Part shown: piece by piece, positions 8,020 through 16,534 of the stretch
How the letters are laid out: every line of letters begins with the position of its first letter
Numbering within the stretch: the first letter of the stretch is position 1
Source of the DNA: an uncultured Massilia sp.
GTDB lineage: Bacteria > Pseudomonadota > Gammaproteobacteria > Burkholderiales > Burkholderiaceae
NCBI GenBank assembly: GCA_946481275.1
Contig: CAMLMV010000014.1
Span: 62,001 to 126,000, forward strand
DNA length: 64,000 nt
Direction of reading: 5' to 3'
Notes under the pieces: model-generated
Database searches by the model: none
What the model saw: the letters and a program-made list of their open reading frames with translations, nothing else
Told to the model about the DNA's origin: nothing
Translations under genes and position numbers: made by a program

Positions 8020-10272
8020 ATGCAAGTGGACCGTCTCGCCACCGTCAGGAACAGAATCGCGCTTCTGTGCGCCACCGCCGTCTGCTGCGGCAGCGCGCTC
8101 GCCGCCGAGCCATGGATGAACGCAAAGCTGCCGGCCGACGAGCGGGCCGCCCTCGTGCTGCGCGAAATGACGCAGGACGAAAAGCTCAAGCTGGTCTTCG
8201 GCCACTTTGGCGCGGACAATGACGGCAAGAAGACGAAGCGTCCGGCGCCGTCGCACGACCAGTCGGCCGGTTTCGTCTACGGGGTGCCGCGCCTGGGCAT
8301 CCCGCACCTGTGGGAAACGGACGCCGGCCTCGGCGTTGCGAGCCAGGCCGGCCCGAACGTGCGTCACGCGACGGCGCTGCCGTCCGGCCTGAACACGGCC
8401 GCGACATGGGACGTGGGCACCGCCTACGCCGGGGGCGCCATGATCGGTGCGGAAGCGCGCGCCTACGGTTTCAACGTGCTGCTGGCGGGCGGCGTCAACC
8501 TGATGCGCGACCCGCGCAACGGGCGCAATTTCGAATACGGCGGCGAGGACCCGCTGCTGGCCGGCCGCATGGTCGGCGCGCAGATCCGGGGCATCCAGTC
8601 GAACCACGTGATCTCCACGCTGAAACACTTCGCGCTGAACGACCAGGAGGCGGGCCGCACGACGCTGAACGTCCTGATCTCCGAGCAGGCCGCGGTGACG
8701 TCCGACCTGCTGGCGCTGCAGATCGCGAACGAGGAGGGCAATCCCGGCGCCGTGATGTGTGCCTATAACCGCGTCAACGGTGCCTACTCGTGCGAGAACC
8801 GCTGGCTGCTGACCGACGTGCTGAAGGGCGACTGGGGCTTCAAGGGCTGGGTGATGTCGGACTGGGGCGCCGTCCACAGCACGGTGCCGGCGGCGAACGC
8901 GGGCCTGGACCAGCAGTCCGGCATGCCGTTCGACCTGGCCGACTATTTCGGCGCGCCGCTGAAGGAAGCCGTGGCGAACGGCTGGGTGCCGCAGGCGCGC
9001 CTGGACGACATGGCGCACCGCATCCTGCGCACGATGTTCGACCACGGCGTCGTCGATCACCCCGTGGCGCCCGCGCCGGCGTCGATCGACTTCAAGGCGC
9101 ATGCGGCCGTGTCGATCAAGGACGCGCAGGAAGGCATGGTCCTGCTGAAGAATGCCGCGCGCGCGCTGCCCCTGGGCCCGGCCGCGCAGCGGATCGCCGT
9201 CATCGGCGGCCACGCGGACAAGGGCGTGCTGGCGGGCGGCGGCTCGTCGCTCGTGTATCCCGCCGGCGGCAATGCGGTTCCGGGCATCGCGCCGACGTCG
9301 TGGCCCGGTCCCGTGATGTACTACCCGTCGTCGCCGCTCGAGGCGATCCGCAGGCGCGCGCCCGGCGCGACCGTCACGTATGCCGACGGCGCCGACCGCG
9401 CCGCGGCGGCCGCGCTGGCGCGCGGGGCGGATGCCGTCGTCGTGTTCGCGACCCAGTGGACGGGCGAGGGCGTGGACGCGCCGGACCTGTCCCTGCCCGG
9501 CGGCCAGGACGGCCTGATCGCGGCCGTCGCCGCAGCCAATCCGAAGACGGTGGTGGTGCTGGAGACGGGCGGCCCCGTCGCCATGCCGTGGCTGCCGGAC
9601 GTGGCGGCCGTTCTGGAGGCGTGGTATCCGGGCACGAGCGGCGGCGAGGCCATCGCGGGCATCCTGTTCGGCGAGGCCAATCCGTCCGGCCACCTGCCGG
9701 CCACGTTCCCGGCATCGACGGCGCAACTGCCGCGCCCCGAACTGGACGGCTATCTGGACGGGAACGACCGCCGCTTCGACGTCGATTATCACGAAGGCGC
9801 GGCCGTCGGCTACAAATGGTTCGACCTGAAAGGCCTCAAGCCGCTGTTCCCGTTCGGGCACGGCCTGTCGTACACGGACTTCACGCTGTCCGGCCTCAAG
9901 GCGACGGTCAGGGACGGCGTCGTGACCGCGTCGTTCACCGTGGCGAACACGGGCGAGCGGGCGGGCAAGGAAGTGGCGCAGGTCTACGTGGCGCCGGTGG
10001 GCGCACGCTGGGAAGCGCCCAAGCGCCTGGGCGGCTTCGCGAAGATGGACGTGCAGCCCGGCGCCGCCGCGCAGGCGACGGTGACGATCGATCCGCGCCT
10101 GCTGGCCGTCTATGATCCGGCCACGAAGCGGTGGAACGTGGCGGCCGGCGACTACCGGGTCATCCTCGCCGCCAGCGCGGCGGACGAGAAGGCCAGCGAG
10201 ACGACGGTGCGCCTGGAAGCGGCCGCGTACGACGTCCACGGCAAGCCCCTGCGCACGCGCGCGGCGCCCTGA
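8020..10272 (+). CDS. GH3 beta-glucosidase/beta-xylosidase, exported
   Basis: A protein of about 750 residues with a signal peptide ending GSALAAEP, a GH3 N-terminal barrel, a GH3 C-terminal sandwich and a final fibronectin-III-like domain (FPFGHGLSYTDF). The nucleophile is D281 in VMSDWG; KHFALNDQE and the GGED run are also family features. It releases terminal beta-glucose (possibly xylose) from oligosaccharides. Start choice is uncertain: ATG 8020 is used here, but GTG 8026 sits at better spacing (7 nt) from the GAGGA at 8014-8018. It is monocistronic from a XylR-type promoter; a 12-bp inverted repeat follows the gene. In a xyloglucan pathway it would hydrolyse the debranched glucan backbone. 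Confidence 0.93.
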   Translation: MQVDRLATVRNRIALLCATAVCCGSALAAEPWMNAKLPADERAALVLREMTQDEKLKLVFGHFGADNDGKKTKRPAPSHDQSAGFVYGVPRLGIPHLWETDAGLGVASQAGPNVRHATALPSGLNTAATWDVGTAYAGGAMIGAEARAYGFNVLLAGGVNLMRDPRNGRNFEYGGEDPLLAGRMVGAQIRGIQSNHVISTLKHFALNDQEAGRTTLNVLISEQAAVTSDLLALQIANEEGNPGAVMCAYNRVNGAYSCENRWLLTDVLKGDWGFKGWVMSDWGAVHSTVPAANAGLDQQSGMPFDLADYFGAPLKEAVANGWVPQARLDDMAHRILRTMFDHGVVDHPVAPAPASIDFKAHAAVSIKDAQEGMVLLKNAARALPLGPAAQRIAVIGGHADKGVLAGGGSSLVYPAGGNAVPGIAPTSWPGPVMYYPSSPLEAIRRRAPGATVTYADGADRAAAAALARGADAVVVFATQWTGEGVDAPDLSLPGGQDGLIAAVAAANPKTVVVLETGGPVAMPWLPDVAAVLEAWYPGTSGGEAIAGILFGEANPSGHLPATFPASTAQLPRPELDGYLDGNDRRFDVDYHEGAAVGYKWFDLKGLKPLFPFGHGLSYTDFTLSGLKATVRDGVVTASFTVANTGERAGKEVAQVYVAPVGARWEAPKRLGGFAKMDVQPGAAAQATVTIDPRLLAVYDPATKRWNVAAGDYRVILAASAADEKASETTVRLEAAAYDVHGKPLRTRAAP

Positions 10273-10281
10273 CGGGTGGGT

Positions 10282-10313
10282 GTCGCCGCGTTGCATAACT
10301 ACAACGCGGCGAC
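10282..10313. other. Perfect 12-bp inverted repeat after GH3
   Basis: GTCGCCGCGTTG at 10282-10293 pairs exactly with CAACGCGGCGAC at 10302-10313 across an 8-nt loop. No T-run follows on either strand, so it is not a standard intrinsic terminator. It may stabilise the GH3 transcript end or bind a regulator of the following AraC gene. Confidence 0.6.
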
Positions 10314-10339
10314 GAAAACGCGATCCGGCGTGGGTGGGC

Positions 10340-10348
10340 TGTTATGAT
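10340..10348 (+). promoter_or_regulatory. Extended -10 promoter of AraC-type gene 1
   Basis: TG-T-TATGAT is an extended -10 element about 55 bp before the ATG at 10404. The same local string, GGGCTGYTATGAT, stands before the paralogous gene at 26023. No good -35 is visible, which fits an extended -10 promoter. Confidence 0.5.
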
Positions 10349-10403
10349 TCCAGCGACGTCCCCGTGAGAGGTGACGGCCGGAGACAACCACCCCCCATGC
10401 CAT

Positions 10404-11606
10404 ATGCAAGAGTTTTATAAGAAGGCGTTGTACGCGTTCATGCTGATCGTGCTCGCGGACGCGCTGCTGGCGATCGTGCTCGTCGACCGCAGCTACCTGT
10501 CGCAGCCGCTGCTGCCGGCGCAGGAGGCCGGCGATGCGGGCGCGCTCCGCTGGCGTGTCGGCTTCACGGCGAAGCAATGGTACCCGCCGATCATCCAGGT
10601 CGACGACAAGGCCACCGACAAGCTGCGCTTCGACCTGAACCTGCCGGCGGGCGACCAGGATCCGAACGCGTCCGCGGACCTGCTGGCAAGCGACGGCAAG
10701 GGCAGGCCCCTGCAGGTCGACCTGTCGAAGTACAGCACGATCTCGTTCGTCGCGAAATGCGCGCCCGCCAATTCGCTGATGTTCATCGTCTCGAGCTTCG
10801 ACGAGCACGTGTCGCAGCGGGGCAACTACCTGACTTATCCGCCCGCCACGACCTATTTCTCGTGTAACGAGGCGGGCGTGCCGGTGTCGCTCGACCTGAC
10901 GCGGCTGACGATTCCCCCCTGGTGGTTCGATACGCTGCACCGCGACCTCGCGCGCCAGGAATATACGCTGGACCGCGTGGAGCGGCTGGTGTTCGGGGCG
11001 ACGCCGCAGAGCCCCGGCGGGATCCGGGCCCACGTCGAGATCAGCTGGATCACGCTGCGCGGCCGCGACTACCGCTACCTTGCCTGGCTGGCGGGCCTCG
11101 TGGCGGCGGGATGGGTCGCGTTCGGCGTGTGGTTCTTCCGCGGCCACGCGCGCGCCATGCTCGCGAGCGTGGATACGCAGCTCAAGAAGGACCTGCCGCT
11201 CGTCGCCTACCGCCAGCTGACGCTGGAGCCTTACCGCGACAAGGAAAAGGCGGCGGTGCTGAAATTCATCGCGACGAACTACACGAATCCCGAACTGGAC
11301 CTGGAAGGCGTCGTCGCCGCGACGGGGACGAACCGCACCAAGGTCAACGAGGTGCTGAAATCGGAACTCGGGATGACGTTCACCAGTTACCTGAACAAGC
11401 TGCGCCTGACCGAAGCGGCGCGGCTGCTCACCGAGAAGAGCGACACGACCGTCGCGGAAATCGCGTACTCGGTCGGGTATGCCAACGTCTCGTATTTCAA
11501 CAAGCTGTTCAAGGAAGAATACGGGTGCACCCCGAAAGCCTTCCGCACGCTGGCGGACCAGCAGGACCCGCCCGCCGAACATGCGCAGGAAACAGCGGCG
11601 CCCTGA
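10404..11606 (+). CDS. Membrane-anchored AraC-family regulator, copy 1
   Basis: A 400-residue protein: a cytoplasmic stub MQEFYKK, a transmembrane segment at about 8-27, an extracytoplasmic domain of about 195 residues, a second transmembrane segment at about 225-245, a linker, and an AraC/XylS helix-turn-helix domain from about 293 (NPELDLEGVV through ANVSYFNKLFKEEYGCTPKAFR). The outer domain is beta-rich with two Cys (KCAPANS and SCNEAG) and resembles a carbohydrate-binding jelly roll; that is inference. The ATG at 10404 was chosen because the paralogue at 26023 begins with the same MQEFYKK and gives the same 400-residue length. The layout suggests direct sensing of a periplasmic sugar. It precedes the receptor at 11784. 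Confidence 0.88.
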   Translation: MQEFYKKALYAFMLIVLADALLAIVLVDRSYLSQPLLPAQEAGDAGALRWRVGFTAKQWYPPIIQVDDKATDKLRFDLNLPAGDQDPNASADLLASDGKGRPLQVDLSKYSTISFVAKCAPANSLMFIVSSFDEHVSQRGNYLTYPPATTYFSCNEAGVPVSLDLTRLTIPPWWFDTLHRDLARQEYTLDRVERLVFGATPQSPGGIRAHVEISWITLRGRDYRYLAWLAGLVAAGWVAFGVWFFRGHARAMLASVDTQLKKDLPLVAYRQLTLEPYRDKEKAAVLKFIATNYTNPELDLEGVVAATGTNRTKVNEVLKSELGMTFTSYLNKLRLTEAARLLTEKSDTTVAEIAYSVGYANVSYFNKLFKEEYGCTPKAFRTLADQQDPPAEHAQETAAP

Positions 11607-11635
11607 GTCAAGTCGTTGCGCAGGCAAGACACATC

Positions 11636-11699
11636 GCAATTTTCATGTGTCGTGCTGGTGATTTTCAGAATTGTTGCATTGGTTGCTCCTTATCAAAAT
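11636..11699 (+). promoter_or_regulatory. XylR-type operator and promoter for receptor at 11784
   Basis: Left half GCAATTTTCATG at 11636 and right half TGGTGATTTTCAGAATTG ending at 11673; the TTTTC cores are 22 bp apart. The terminal TTG opens the -35 TTGTTG (11671-11676), and CAAAAT (11694-11699) follows after 17 bp. The leader to the GTG at 11784 would be about 78 nt. Confidence 0.7.
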
Positions 11700-11783
11700 T
11701 GTTGCACCGCCATTACGGGGTACTTGCCGTCTTTCGGCATTCCGATAAGAACGGACGCACAAAAACGCAGAGGAGAATACCAA

Positions 11784-14700
11784 GTGAAGCAGTTTCAGAG
11801 AACCGCGATCGCCACCGGCGCAGCCCAGTTCGTGCTGATGGCCAGCGGGGCCATGTTCGCGCACGGCGCGCATGCCGCCGACGCAGCGAAGAAGGATGAG
11901 ACGACCACGGTCGTCGTCGTGGGTCAGCGCGCCGCACTGGAATCGGCCGCCGCCCGCAAGAAGAATGCGGACGAGATCGTCGACTCGATCGTCGCCGACG
12001 ACATCGGCAAGCTGCCCGACAAGTCCGTGACCGAGGTGCTGCAGCGCGTCACCGGCATCACGATCGACCGCACCCTGAACCGCGTCGACCCGCAGCAGGG
12101 CGTCGGCGACGGCATCCAGCACTTCGCCGCCGAAGGCACGGGGGTGGCCATCCGCGGCCTGACGTACGTGCGCTCGGAACTGAACGGCCGCGATTCGTTC
12201 TCCGCGAACGGCGGCCGCTCCCTCAGCTTCGAGGACGTGCCGCCCGAGCTGATGACGGGCCTGGACGTGTACAAGAACCCGTCGGCCGAGCAGATCGAAG
12301 GCGGCATCAGCGGCCTCGTGAACCTGCGTACGGCGCTGCCGTTCGACTACAAGGGCAGCAAGGGCGCCGTGTCGGTGGAAGCGTCGCGTTCGCAACTCCG
12401 CGGCAAGAATGCGCCGGCGTTCTCCGGCCTGCTGTCCAACCGCTGGAACACGGACTACGGCCAGTTCGGCGCGCTGGTCGACGTCGCCCATTCGCGCATG
12501 CGCACGCGCAGCGACGGCACCAGCCTCAGTCCGTACATGCCGCGTACCAATGCCGTCGTGGGCGACAACAGCGGCGCCACGCGCTGGATCACGAACGGCG
12601 CCAGCTGGACCACCAATAACTTCGACCGCGACCGCGACGGCCTGTACGGCGCGCTGCAGTGGAAGAAGGACCGGCTGTCGTCCTACCTGACCTATTTCCG
12701 CTCGAAGTACGAGATGACCACGACGGAAACGTCGGTGTCCCAGAACACGACCCCGTCCTCGGCAATGCTGGACGCCGGCGCCGAATTCGACAGCCGCGGC
12801 GTGCTGCTGCGGGGCGTCGTGCGCGATCCGTCGAATCCGGGCGTCAGCATCGGTACCCAGAGCCGCATCGCGGCGCGCAAGTCCGATACGACCGACATCG
12901 CGTGGAACACGCAATGGCGCGCCACCGACCAATGGACCGTGACCGCCGACCTGCAGCATACGTCCGCCTCGTCGTACGGGTACGACAACACGCTGGGCAC
13001 GGGCACGTTCCTGCCGAAGCTGACCACGAACCTGACCACGTCGCCGCCGACGCTGTCGTTCGACGCCGCGGACACCGCCTACCTGGCCGATCCGAACCAC
13101 TACTACTGGAGCTTCACCCAGGAACACCGCGACGAGTCGATCGCCACCCAGAACGCGGCCCGCCTGGACGCCAAGTTCACGTTCGACAGCACCGTGCTGA
13201 ACGACCTGCGTTTCGGCGTGCGCTTCACCAACCGCGACGCGAATACGCGCTCGACGCACGACAGCGACTGGGCCCAGATCTCGCAGACGTGGTCCGTCGA
13301 TACCGCCGGCGGCGGCTGGCAGCCGCTCTCCGACTTCGCCTGGCTGAGCAAACCGAACCTGCGCCTGCCGAACGACGTCGCGATGGCACAGTTCGGGAAC
13401 TTCTTCGGCGGCAAGGCCGGGATGCCGCCCGCCGTCGTCGTCCCGAACCAGGGGCTGCTGGCGGGCGGCCCGCCGGCGTCGTTCACCACCCTGCACAGCT
13501 TCACGCAGGCGGTCTGCAAGCAGCCGTGCTCGCAAACCTGGACCCCGGCCGCCTACGGCGACGACAAGGGCCTGAACGGCCAGCATGAGAAGACCAAGGC
13601 CGCGTACGCGCAGCTGCGCTTCGGCGTCGACACCCTGCGCTTCCCCGTGGACGGCAACGTGGGCGTACGCGTCGTGCGTACCGACATGTCGGCGACCGGC
13701 TATACGCTGTTCGATCCGCCGCAGAACCCGCTGCCGGTGGTGCCGCTGATCCCGCGCCTGGCGGACAAGCGCGACTTCAACAACAAGTACACGAACGTCC
13801 TGCCCAGCCTGAACCTGCGCATGAAGGCCAGCGACGAGCTGCAGTTCCGCGCCGCGTACTCGAAAGGTTTGACGCGTCCGGACTTCTACCAGATGCAGGC
13901 CTACACGACGCTGGAACAGAAGGTGAACACGCACCAGGAAAACGGCAAGTCGGTGGTGGACTCCATCGATTACCAGGGCAGCGCGCGCGGCAATCCGACG
14001 CTCAAGCCCGTCACGTCGACGAACTTCGACCTGACGGCCGAGTACTACTTCGGCAAAGGCAACTCGTTGACGCTGGCGCTGTTCAACAAGCGCCTGAAGG
14101 ACATCATCATCGGCAAGACGTCGGCGTACACGGTGAACGACACGACGGGGACGCCGCACGACTTCCTGATCACGTCGCCGGTCAACGGGGCGTCGGGCCG
14201 CCTGAACGGCGCGGAAATCGGCTACCAGCAGTATTTCGACAAGCTGCCTGGCCTGCTGTCGGGCTTCGGCGTGTCGGCCAACTACACGTACGTCGACAGC
14301 CGCCAGAACATGGGCAAGTCGCTGGTGAACGGCTGGTGCACGCCGAAGGGCACGCTGAACGCGAACCTCGCCCGCGATCTCTCCGGTTGCGACACGGACG
14401 GCCGCCTGCTGAACGCGGACAACACGCCGCTGATCGGGCTGTCGAAGAACTCGTACAACCTGGCCCTGCTGTATGACAAGGGCCCGTGGTCGGGTCGCCT
14501 GGCCTACAGCTGGCGCACGAAGTACCTGCAGGCCGTCAACGCCTTCGGCACGAACGGCACCGACGGTATCGACGGCAATCCGAACAGCCCGACCTACCAC
14601 CAGGGCAGTTCGGTGGGTTATGCGCTGCCGGTCTGGGGTGGTGCCTACGGCCAGCTGGACGCCGGCATCCACTACAACTTCGACGAGCACCTGAACATCT

Positions 14701-14828
14701 CGGTGGAAGCGTCCAACCTGACCAATGCGCTGTACAAGCAGTACATGCAGCAGAATATCGGCATGATGGAACGTGGCAACTTCTACACGGGTCGCCGCTA
14801 CACGGTGCGGATGGGCTACACTTTCTGA
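11784..14828 (+). CDS. TonB-dependent receptor, Xanthomonas/Caulobacter sugar type
   Basis: A 1014-residue outer-membrane receptor. The GTG at 11784 is preferred because AGGAGA lies at 11771-11776 and the signal peptide (MKQFQRTAIATGAAQFVLM, ending AHAADA) begins there; the upstream extension crosses the promoter. A TonB-box-like TTTVVVVGQRAAL is followed by the plug domain with DDIGKLPDKSVTEVLQRVTG and EQIEGGISGLVNLRTA, then the barrel ending MGYTF. It is controlled by a XylR-type promoter, ends at a strong terminator, and is followed by the halogenase. It is the likely importer for the enzymes at 16535-23571. Confidence 0.94.
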   Translation: MKQFQRTAIATGAAQFVLMASGAMFAHGAHAADAAKKDETTTVVVVGQRAALESAAARKKNADEIVDSIVADDIGKLPDKSVTEVLQRVTGITIDRTLNRVDPQQGVGDGIQHFAAEGTGVAIRGLTYVRSELNGRDSFSANGGRSLSFEDVPPELMTGLDVYKNPSAEQIEGGISGLVNLRTALPFDYKGSKGAVSVEASRSQLRGKNAPAFSGLLSNRWNTDYGQFGALVDVAHSRMRTRSDGTSLSPYMPRTNAVVGDNSGATRWITNGASWTTNNFDRDRDGLYGALQWKKDRLSSYLTYFRSKYEMTTTETSVSQNTTPSSAMLDAGAEFDSRGVLLRGVVRDPSNPGVSIGTQSRIAARKSDTTDIAWNTQWRATDQWTVTADLQHTSASSYGYDNTLGTGTFLPKLTTNLTTSPPTLSFDAADTAYLADPNHYYWSFTQEHRDESIATQNAARLDAKFTFDSTVLNDLRFGVRFTNRDANTRSTHDSDWAQISQTWSVDTAGGGWQPLSDFAWLSKPNLRLPNDVAMAQFGNFFGGKAGMPPAVVVPNQGLLAGGPPASFTTLHSFTQAVCKQPCSQTWTPAAYGDDKGLNGQHEKTKAAYAQLRFGVDTLRFPVDGNVGVRVVRTDMSATGYTLFDPPQNPLPVVPLIPRLADKRDFNNKYTNVLPSLNLRMKASDELQFRAAYSKGLTRPDFYQMQAYTTLEQKVNTHQENGKSVVDSIDYQGSARGNPTLKPVTSTNFDLTAEYYFGKGNSLTLALFNKRLKDIIIGKTSAYTVNDTTGTPHDFLITSPVNGASGRLNGAEIGYQQYFDKLPGLLSGFGVSANYTYVDSRQNMGKSLVNGWCTPKGTLNANLARDLSGCDTDGRLLNADNTPLIGLSKNSYNLALLYDKGPWSGRLAYSWRTKYLQAVNAFGTNGTDGIDGNPNSPTYHQGSSVGYALPVWGGAYGQLDAGIHYNFDEHLNISVEASNLTNALYKQYMQQNIGMMERGNFYTGRRYTVRMGYTF

Positions 14829-14850
14829 TAGCCGCCCCGTGAGTAATACG

Positions 14851-14884
14851 CCTCCCGCGACCGGGCCGGTCGCGGGAGGTTTTT
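14851..14884 (+). terminator. Intrinsic terminator after receptor gene
   Basis: CCTCCCGCGACC pairs with GGTCGCGGGAGG across the loop GGGCC, followed by TTTTT. This is a 12-bp GC-rich stem 22 bp after the receptor stop. It would limit, but may not abolish, read-through into the halogenase gene at 14908. Confidence 0.92.
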
Positions 14885-14907
14885 GCATTTCCGAACTGGA
14901 GAAGATC

Positions 14908-16425
14908 ATGCCCGACAAGGCCATTCGTAAAATCGTCATCGTGGGCGGCGGCACCGCCGGCTGGATGACCGCCGCGCCGCTGGCGCTCAAGCTGGGCGCG
15001 TCGTGCGAGATCGTCCTCGTCGAGTCGCCGGAGATCGGCACCGTCGGGGTGGGCGAATCCACGCTGCCGACGATCCGCTACTACAACCATGCGCTCGGCA
15101 TCGACGGCGCCGACTTCGTCCGGCGCACGAAGGCCACGTTCAAGCTGGGCATCGACTTCCGCGACTGGGGGCATCTCGGCAACCGGTTCTTCCACGGCTT
15201 CAGCGATTTCGGTCCGGCCATCGAAAACCGCCCGGCCTTCATGTACTGGCTGCGCCTCGCGCGCGACAACCCGGACATGCCGTCGTACGAGGAATGGTCG
15301 ATCTCGACGGCGATGGCGCACGACTACCGGTTCGTGCCGCCGCACGGCGACCAGCCCGGCCCCACCAATGCGTATTCGTACGCCTTCCAGTTCGACGCGG
15401 GCCTGTATGCCCAGTACCTGCGCGAGTACGCGATGGCGCGGGGCGTGCAGCGCGTGGAGGGCACGGTCGGCGAGGTCGAGCAGCACCCGGAGACGGGCTT
15501 CATCACGGCCCTGCAACTGCGCGACGGCCGCCGCATCGAGGGCGATTTGTTTGTCGATTGCACCGGGTTCCGCGGCCTGCTGATCGAAGGCGTGTACAAG
15601 GCCGGCTACGAGGACTGGAGCGCCATGCTGCCCTGTAACAGCGCCCAGGCCGTGCCCAGCGCGCTGGCCGACCGGCTCACGCCGTACACGCGTTCGACCG
15701 CGAAGAGCGCCGGCTGGCAGTGGCGCATTCCGCTGCAGCACCGCAACGGCAATGGCCACGTGTACTGCAATGCGTTCATGTCGGACGACGAGGCGGGGCG
15801 CGTCCTGCTGGACGGCCTGGACACGGAGCCGCTCGACACGCCGCGCCAGCTGCGCTTCACGACGGGCCGGCGCCGCAAATCGTGGATCAAGAACTGCGTG
15901 GCGGTGGGCCTGTCGAGCGGCTTCCTCGAACCGCTCGAATCGACGAGCATCAACATCATCGAACTGGCGGTCGGCTGGCTCATCCAGTATTTCCCGGACC
16001 GCGACTGCAACCCGGAACTGGCCGACGAATTCAACCGCCTCGTCGCGCAGCGCTACGAATTCGTGCGCGACTTCATCGTCCTGCACTACAAGCTGACGAA
16101 CCGCACGGATTCCGAATTCTGGCGCTACTGCGCGAACATGACGATCCCCGATACGCTGCAGCACCAGATCGACCTGTTCCGCACGTCCGGCCGCATCACC
16201 ATCTACGACAAGGAAGGGTTCCAGGCCGATTCGTACGCGTCGATGATGCTGGGCCACGGCATCCGCCCCGAGCGGACCGATCCGCTGATCGACCGCATGG
16301 ACCAGGCGCGCCTGCTGGAGCACTTCCGCAAGGTGCACGCGACGATCCGGCAGGTGGTCGGCGCGATGCCGGACCACGCCGCGCTCGTGGCGCAGATCGC
16401 GGCGGAGCCGATGCGAAAATCGTAA
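14908..16425 (+). CDS. Flavin-dependent (tryptophan-type) halogenase
   Basis: A 505-residue cytoplasmic FAD-dependent enzyme of the PrnA/RebH family, which chlorinates or brominates an electron-rich aromatic substrate using FADH2, halide and O2. The dinucleotide-binding motif is VGGGTAGW at about 11-18. The family signature WxWxIP is present as WQWRIP (270-275). The catalytic Lys falls at K79 (TFKLGI) and the catalytic Glu at E344 in LEPLESTSI, close to K79 and E346 of PrnA as I recall them. The ATG at 14908 has GGAG upstream; longer frames run back through the terminator. Such genes recur beside TonB-dependent receptors, but their substrate is unknown. The XylR-type site of the next operon begins inside its last codons. 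Confidence 0.9.
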   Translation: MPDKAIRKIVIVGGGTAGWMTAAPLALKLGASCEIVLVESPEIGTVGVGESTLPTIRYYNHALGIDGADFVRRTKATFKLGIDFRDWGHLGNRFFHGFSDFGPAIENRPAFMYWLRLARDNPDMPSYEEWSISTAMAHDYRFVPPHGDQPGPTNAYSYAFQFDAGLYAQYLREYAMARGVQRVEGTVGEVEQHPETGFITALQLRDGRRIEGDLFVDCTGFRGLLIEGVYKAGYEDWSAMLPCNSAQAVPSALADRLTPYTRSTAKSAGWQWRIPLQHRNGNGHVYCNAFMSDDEAGRVLLDGLDTEPLDTPRQLRFTTGRRRKSWIKNCVAVGLSSGFLEPLESTSINIIELAVGWLIQYFPDRDCNPELADEFNRLVAQRYEFVRDFIVLHYKLTNRTDSEFWRYCANMTIPDTLQHQIDLFRTSGRITIYDKEGFQADSYASMMLGHGIRPERTDPLIDRMDQARLLEHFRKVHATIRQVVGAMPDHAALVAQIAAEPMRKS

Positions 16426-16476
16426 TCGCGGCTGGCGGATTTCATAATTGCGGGCGTCCGGGGCCACGGGCACCAT
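16413..16476 (+). promoter_or_regulatory. XylR-type operator and promoter for the GH29-GH97-GH31-CE1 operon
   Basis: Left half GCGAAAATCGT at 16413 overlaps the last codons and stop of the halogenase gene. Right half GGCGGATTTCATAATTG ends at 16450. The -35 TTGCGG (16448-16453) is followed after 17 bp by CACCAT (16471-16476). The spacing equals that of the GH3 promoter. Confidence 0.7.
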
Positions 16477-16534
16477 CCCGTGGATATACGAAGAGCCGCC
16501 CTGAGCGGCCGCCACCTACCTTGGAAAGATACCG

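Noticed and set aside
11643..15062. A very long open frame (about 1139 codons) on the minus strand opposite the receptor
   Set aside because: It is the mirror of a high-GC coding gene, rich in Arg, Val, Gln and His, with no family signature. Other long antisense frames (for example 4119-6914 and 38077-41538) were dismissed for the same reason.
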